A stretch of 6,909 nucleotides of DNA from an uncultured Opitutales bacterium (GTDB lineage: Bacteria > Verrucomicrobiota > Verrucomicrobiia > Opitutales > UBA2995): contig CALGUT010000117.1 in assembly GCA_937920335.1 (NCBI GenBank), positions 1 through 6,909 of the forward strand, given 5' to 3'. The notes beneath the pieces are model-generated. The model saw only the letters and a list, made by a program, of their open reading frames with translations, ran no database searches and was not told the DNA's origin. Made by a program: the position numbers and the translations under genes. This document shows, piece by piece, positions 5,592 through 6,909 of this stretch (its first letter is position 1; the number at the start of each line of letters is the position of its first letter).

Positions 5592-6909
5592 CTACAGGAC
5601 TGCTTCCAGGGCTTTTACAGTCGTTTCAAGGACCTTGATGCGGGCATAGTGCTTATTATTTCCCTCAACAATGATCCAGGGAGCGTTCGGTTTATTGGTA
5701 AGGTCTATCATATCTTCAACCGCTACTTTGTAGGCGTCCCATTTGTCACGATTACGCCAGTCTTCTTCGGTAATTTTCCATTTTTTGTGAGGAGTGACTT
5801 CACGGGCTTCAAAGCGTTTTAATTGCTCCTCTTTGCTGATGTGGACCCAGTACTTTAAAACAATAGTGCCGTGATTGGACCAATGTTCCTCCATCTCATT
5901 AATCTCTTCGTAGGCGCGTTTCCATTCTGCTTCGCTACAGAAGCCTTCCAGGCGCTCGACAGTAACTCTTCCATACCAGGTCCGGTCGTAGATTGCAAAA
6001 TGTCCGCCCTTTGGAAATGGATTCCAGAACCGCCATAGGTAATGGTGGCTAAGCTCTAGTTTATCGGGCGCAGCCACAGGAATAACTTCGTAACTTCGAG
6101 GGTCCAGGCCCTTGGAAAGTCGACGGATGGCGCCTCCTTTTCCTGCCGCATCCCAGCCTTCAAATGCCAGCACGACCGGCCGTCGACTGAGATATAACTC
6201 GTGCCCGAGTTCATAAAGCCTCTTTTGCAATACTTTCTTTTTCTGTCGGTAATCCTCGGCGGTTATGGAAAGGGATAGGTCCACCTCATCCAGGCAGGAC
6301 CGTTTTTTCTTTTTGGCACGCCATTCCAGGTCAGGTGTTTTTACGGGTAGTTTCAGGATTCGTTTTTTCTCCAACGCATCTTGTAGTCGATCTCGCAACA
6401 AACTCATAACCTCAACCGTTGCTGACTTTAGGTTGGTCGAATCAATCGTCGTCCAGGGAGCCTGGGGGGCGCTGGTCAGTTCGATCATTTCTTTCGTAAC
6501 CGCCTCATAGCGATCGTAATGCTTATGGCGCTTCCAGTCTTTCTTTGAAACTCGCCAAGATGTATGAGGATTCGTTGCAAATTTCTCGAAGCGACTGGCC
6601 TGTTTTTCCTGAGATATGGTGAAATAGATCTTGATGATAATAACGCCGTCATCGGAAAGGGTTCTTTCAAAGTCTTTGATCTCCTTTACGATTTGTGGAA
6701 GCTTCTTTTTGGATATGCGCTCCTCAACCCGATCATCCAGCAACTGGCGATACCAAGAGCGATCAAAGATCCTCATGCGGTTGCGCTCAGGCGTCCGTGT
6801 CCAGAAACGCCATAGGTACGGGCGATAGAGGTACTCTTCACTGGGAGAGTGAGCGGAATACACCTTGAATCCACGCGGATCGAGTGCGAGCAGGAGCCGA
6901 TTCATGAGA
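5592..6909 (-). CDS. pap: Polyphosphate:AMP phosphotransferase, two PPK2 domains (5' end outside window)
   Basis: This cytoplasmic kinase moves phosphate from polyphosphate to a nucleotide; two-domain PPK2 proteins of this layout characteristically convert AMP to ADP. The 437 residues from Met6905 hold most of a first PPK2 domain (1 to about 165), a linker with a basic KKKKR run (198-202), and a complete second domain (about 215-437). The second has the Walker A GWDAAGKGG (250-258), YLWRFW (289-294) and the Walker B region YDRTWYGR (306-313), all intact. The first has YLWRFW (30-35) and FDRSWYRQ (47-54), so the Gly-Arg after the tyrosine is replaced by Arg-Gln, suggesting reduced or lost activity there. 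Met6905 is not the start: it aligns with Ile260, just after the Walker A of copy two, so the first Walker A must lie immediately beyond the window. The missing N-terminus would bring the length near the roughly 500 residues usual for the family. The stop is TAG at 5592-5594. Confidence 0.92.
   Translation of the reverse strand, partial: LMNRLLLALDPRGFKVYSAHSPSEEYLYRPYLWRFWTRTPERNRMRIFDRSWYRQLLDDRVEERISKKKLPQIVKEIKDFERTLSDDGVIIIKIYFTISQEKQASRFEKFATNPHTSWRVSKKDWKRHKHYDRYEAVTKEMIELTSAPQAPWTTIDSTNLKSATVEVMSLLRDRLQDALEKKRILKLPVKTPDLEWRAKKKKRSCLDEVDLSLSITAEDYRQKKKVLQKRLYELGHELYLSRRPVVLAFEGWDAAGKGGAIRRLSKGLDPRSYEVIPVAAPDKLELSHHYLWRFWNPFPKGGHFAIYDRTWYGRVTVERLEGFCSEAEWKRAYEEINEMEEHWSNHGTIVLKYWVHISKEEQLKRFEAREVTPHKKWKITEEDWRNRDKWDAYKVAVEDMIDLTNKPNAPWIIVEGNNKHYARIKVLETTVKALEAVL
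5649..6128 (-). repeat. Second copy of the internal PPK2 domain duplication
   Basis: Residues 260-419 of the kinase fragment align without gaps to residues 1-160 at a constant offset of 259. Matching pairs include GLDPRSY/ALDPRGF, YLWRFW/YLWRFW, DRTWY/DRSWY, IVLKYWVHIS/IIIKIYFTIS and the APWIIVE/APWTTID ending. This copy keeps the full set of motifs and is probably the catalytic one. The duplication is visible at protein level; I have not tested DNA-level identity. Confidence 0.85.
6426..6905 (-). repeat. First copy of the internal PPK2 domain duplication (divergent)
   Basis: Residues 1-160 of the kinase fragment are the first copy of the duplicated domain, offset by 259 residues from the second. 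It keeps the overall PPK2 pattern but has YRQLLDDR where the second copy has YGRVTVER, replacing the glycine and the first arginine after the Walker B region. Its own Walker A motif would lie just outside the right edge, so whether it can bind nucleotide cannot be judged here. Confidence 0.8.

Noticed and set aside
6903..6905. ATG at 6905 as the start of the kinase gene
   Set aside because: It aligns with a residue just after the Walker A motif of the second domain copy; the real start must lie beyond the window.

Overview
The window carries five protein-coding genes, two of them cut by its edges. It has no RNA genes, mobile elements or CRISPR arrays that I can see. Base composition is balanced and Shine-Dalgarno sites are weak or absent. 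The three exported proteins resemble families common in Verrucomicrobia and Planctomycetes: an S1C protease without PDZ but with an N-terminal beta-rich domain, a DUF3352-like protein, and an FG-GAP/VCBS propeller. I infer a Verrucomicrobia-type bacterium, possibly marine. That is a judgement from protein style, not from a marker gene.

Layout: the left edge (2-427, + strand) is the C-terminal part of an extended short-chain dehydrogenase/NAD-dependent epimerase. It converges, across a 48-bp gap, on a block of four minus-strand genes that fills the rest of the window. In transcription order these are a two-domain PPK2 polyphosphate:AMP phosphotransferase (5592 to beyond the right edge), a periplasmic trypsin-like serine protease (4573-5529), a secreted DUF3352-like protein (2766-4586) and a large secreted FG-GAP beta-propeller protein (476-2812). 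Almost every base is coding; the largest gap is 62 bp.

The last three genes overlap head to tail (14 bp and 47 bp), so they are very likely co-transcribed and translationally coupled. Each product begins with a signal peptide, and the predicted mature proteins contain none, one and no cysteine respectively. Together they look like an envelope module: a quality-control or processing protease with two exported partners of unknown role. The kinase upstream is cytoplasmic and acts on polyphosphate and nucleotides. The 62-bp gap after it shows neither a clear terminator nor a clear promoter, so it could belong to the same transcript, but no functional link is visible.

The points most worth checking are the unstudied protease/DUF3352/propeller cassette, an 8-base C run near the end of the DUF3352-like gene where a one-base slip would join two reading frames, and the ungapped internal duplication of the kinase with a divergent first copy.
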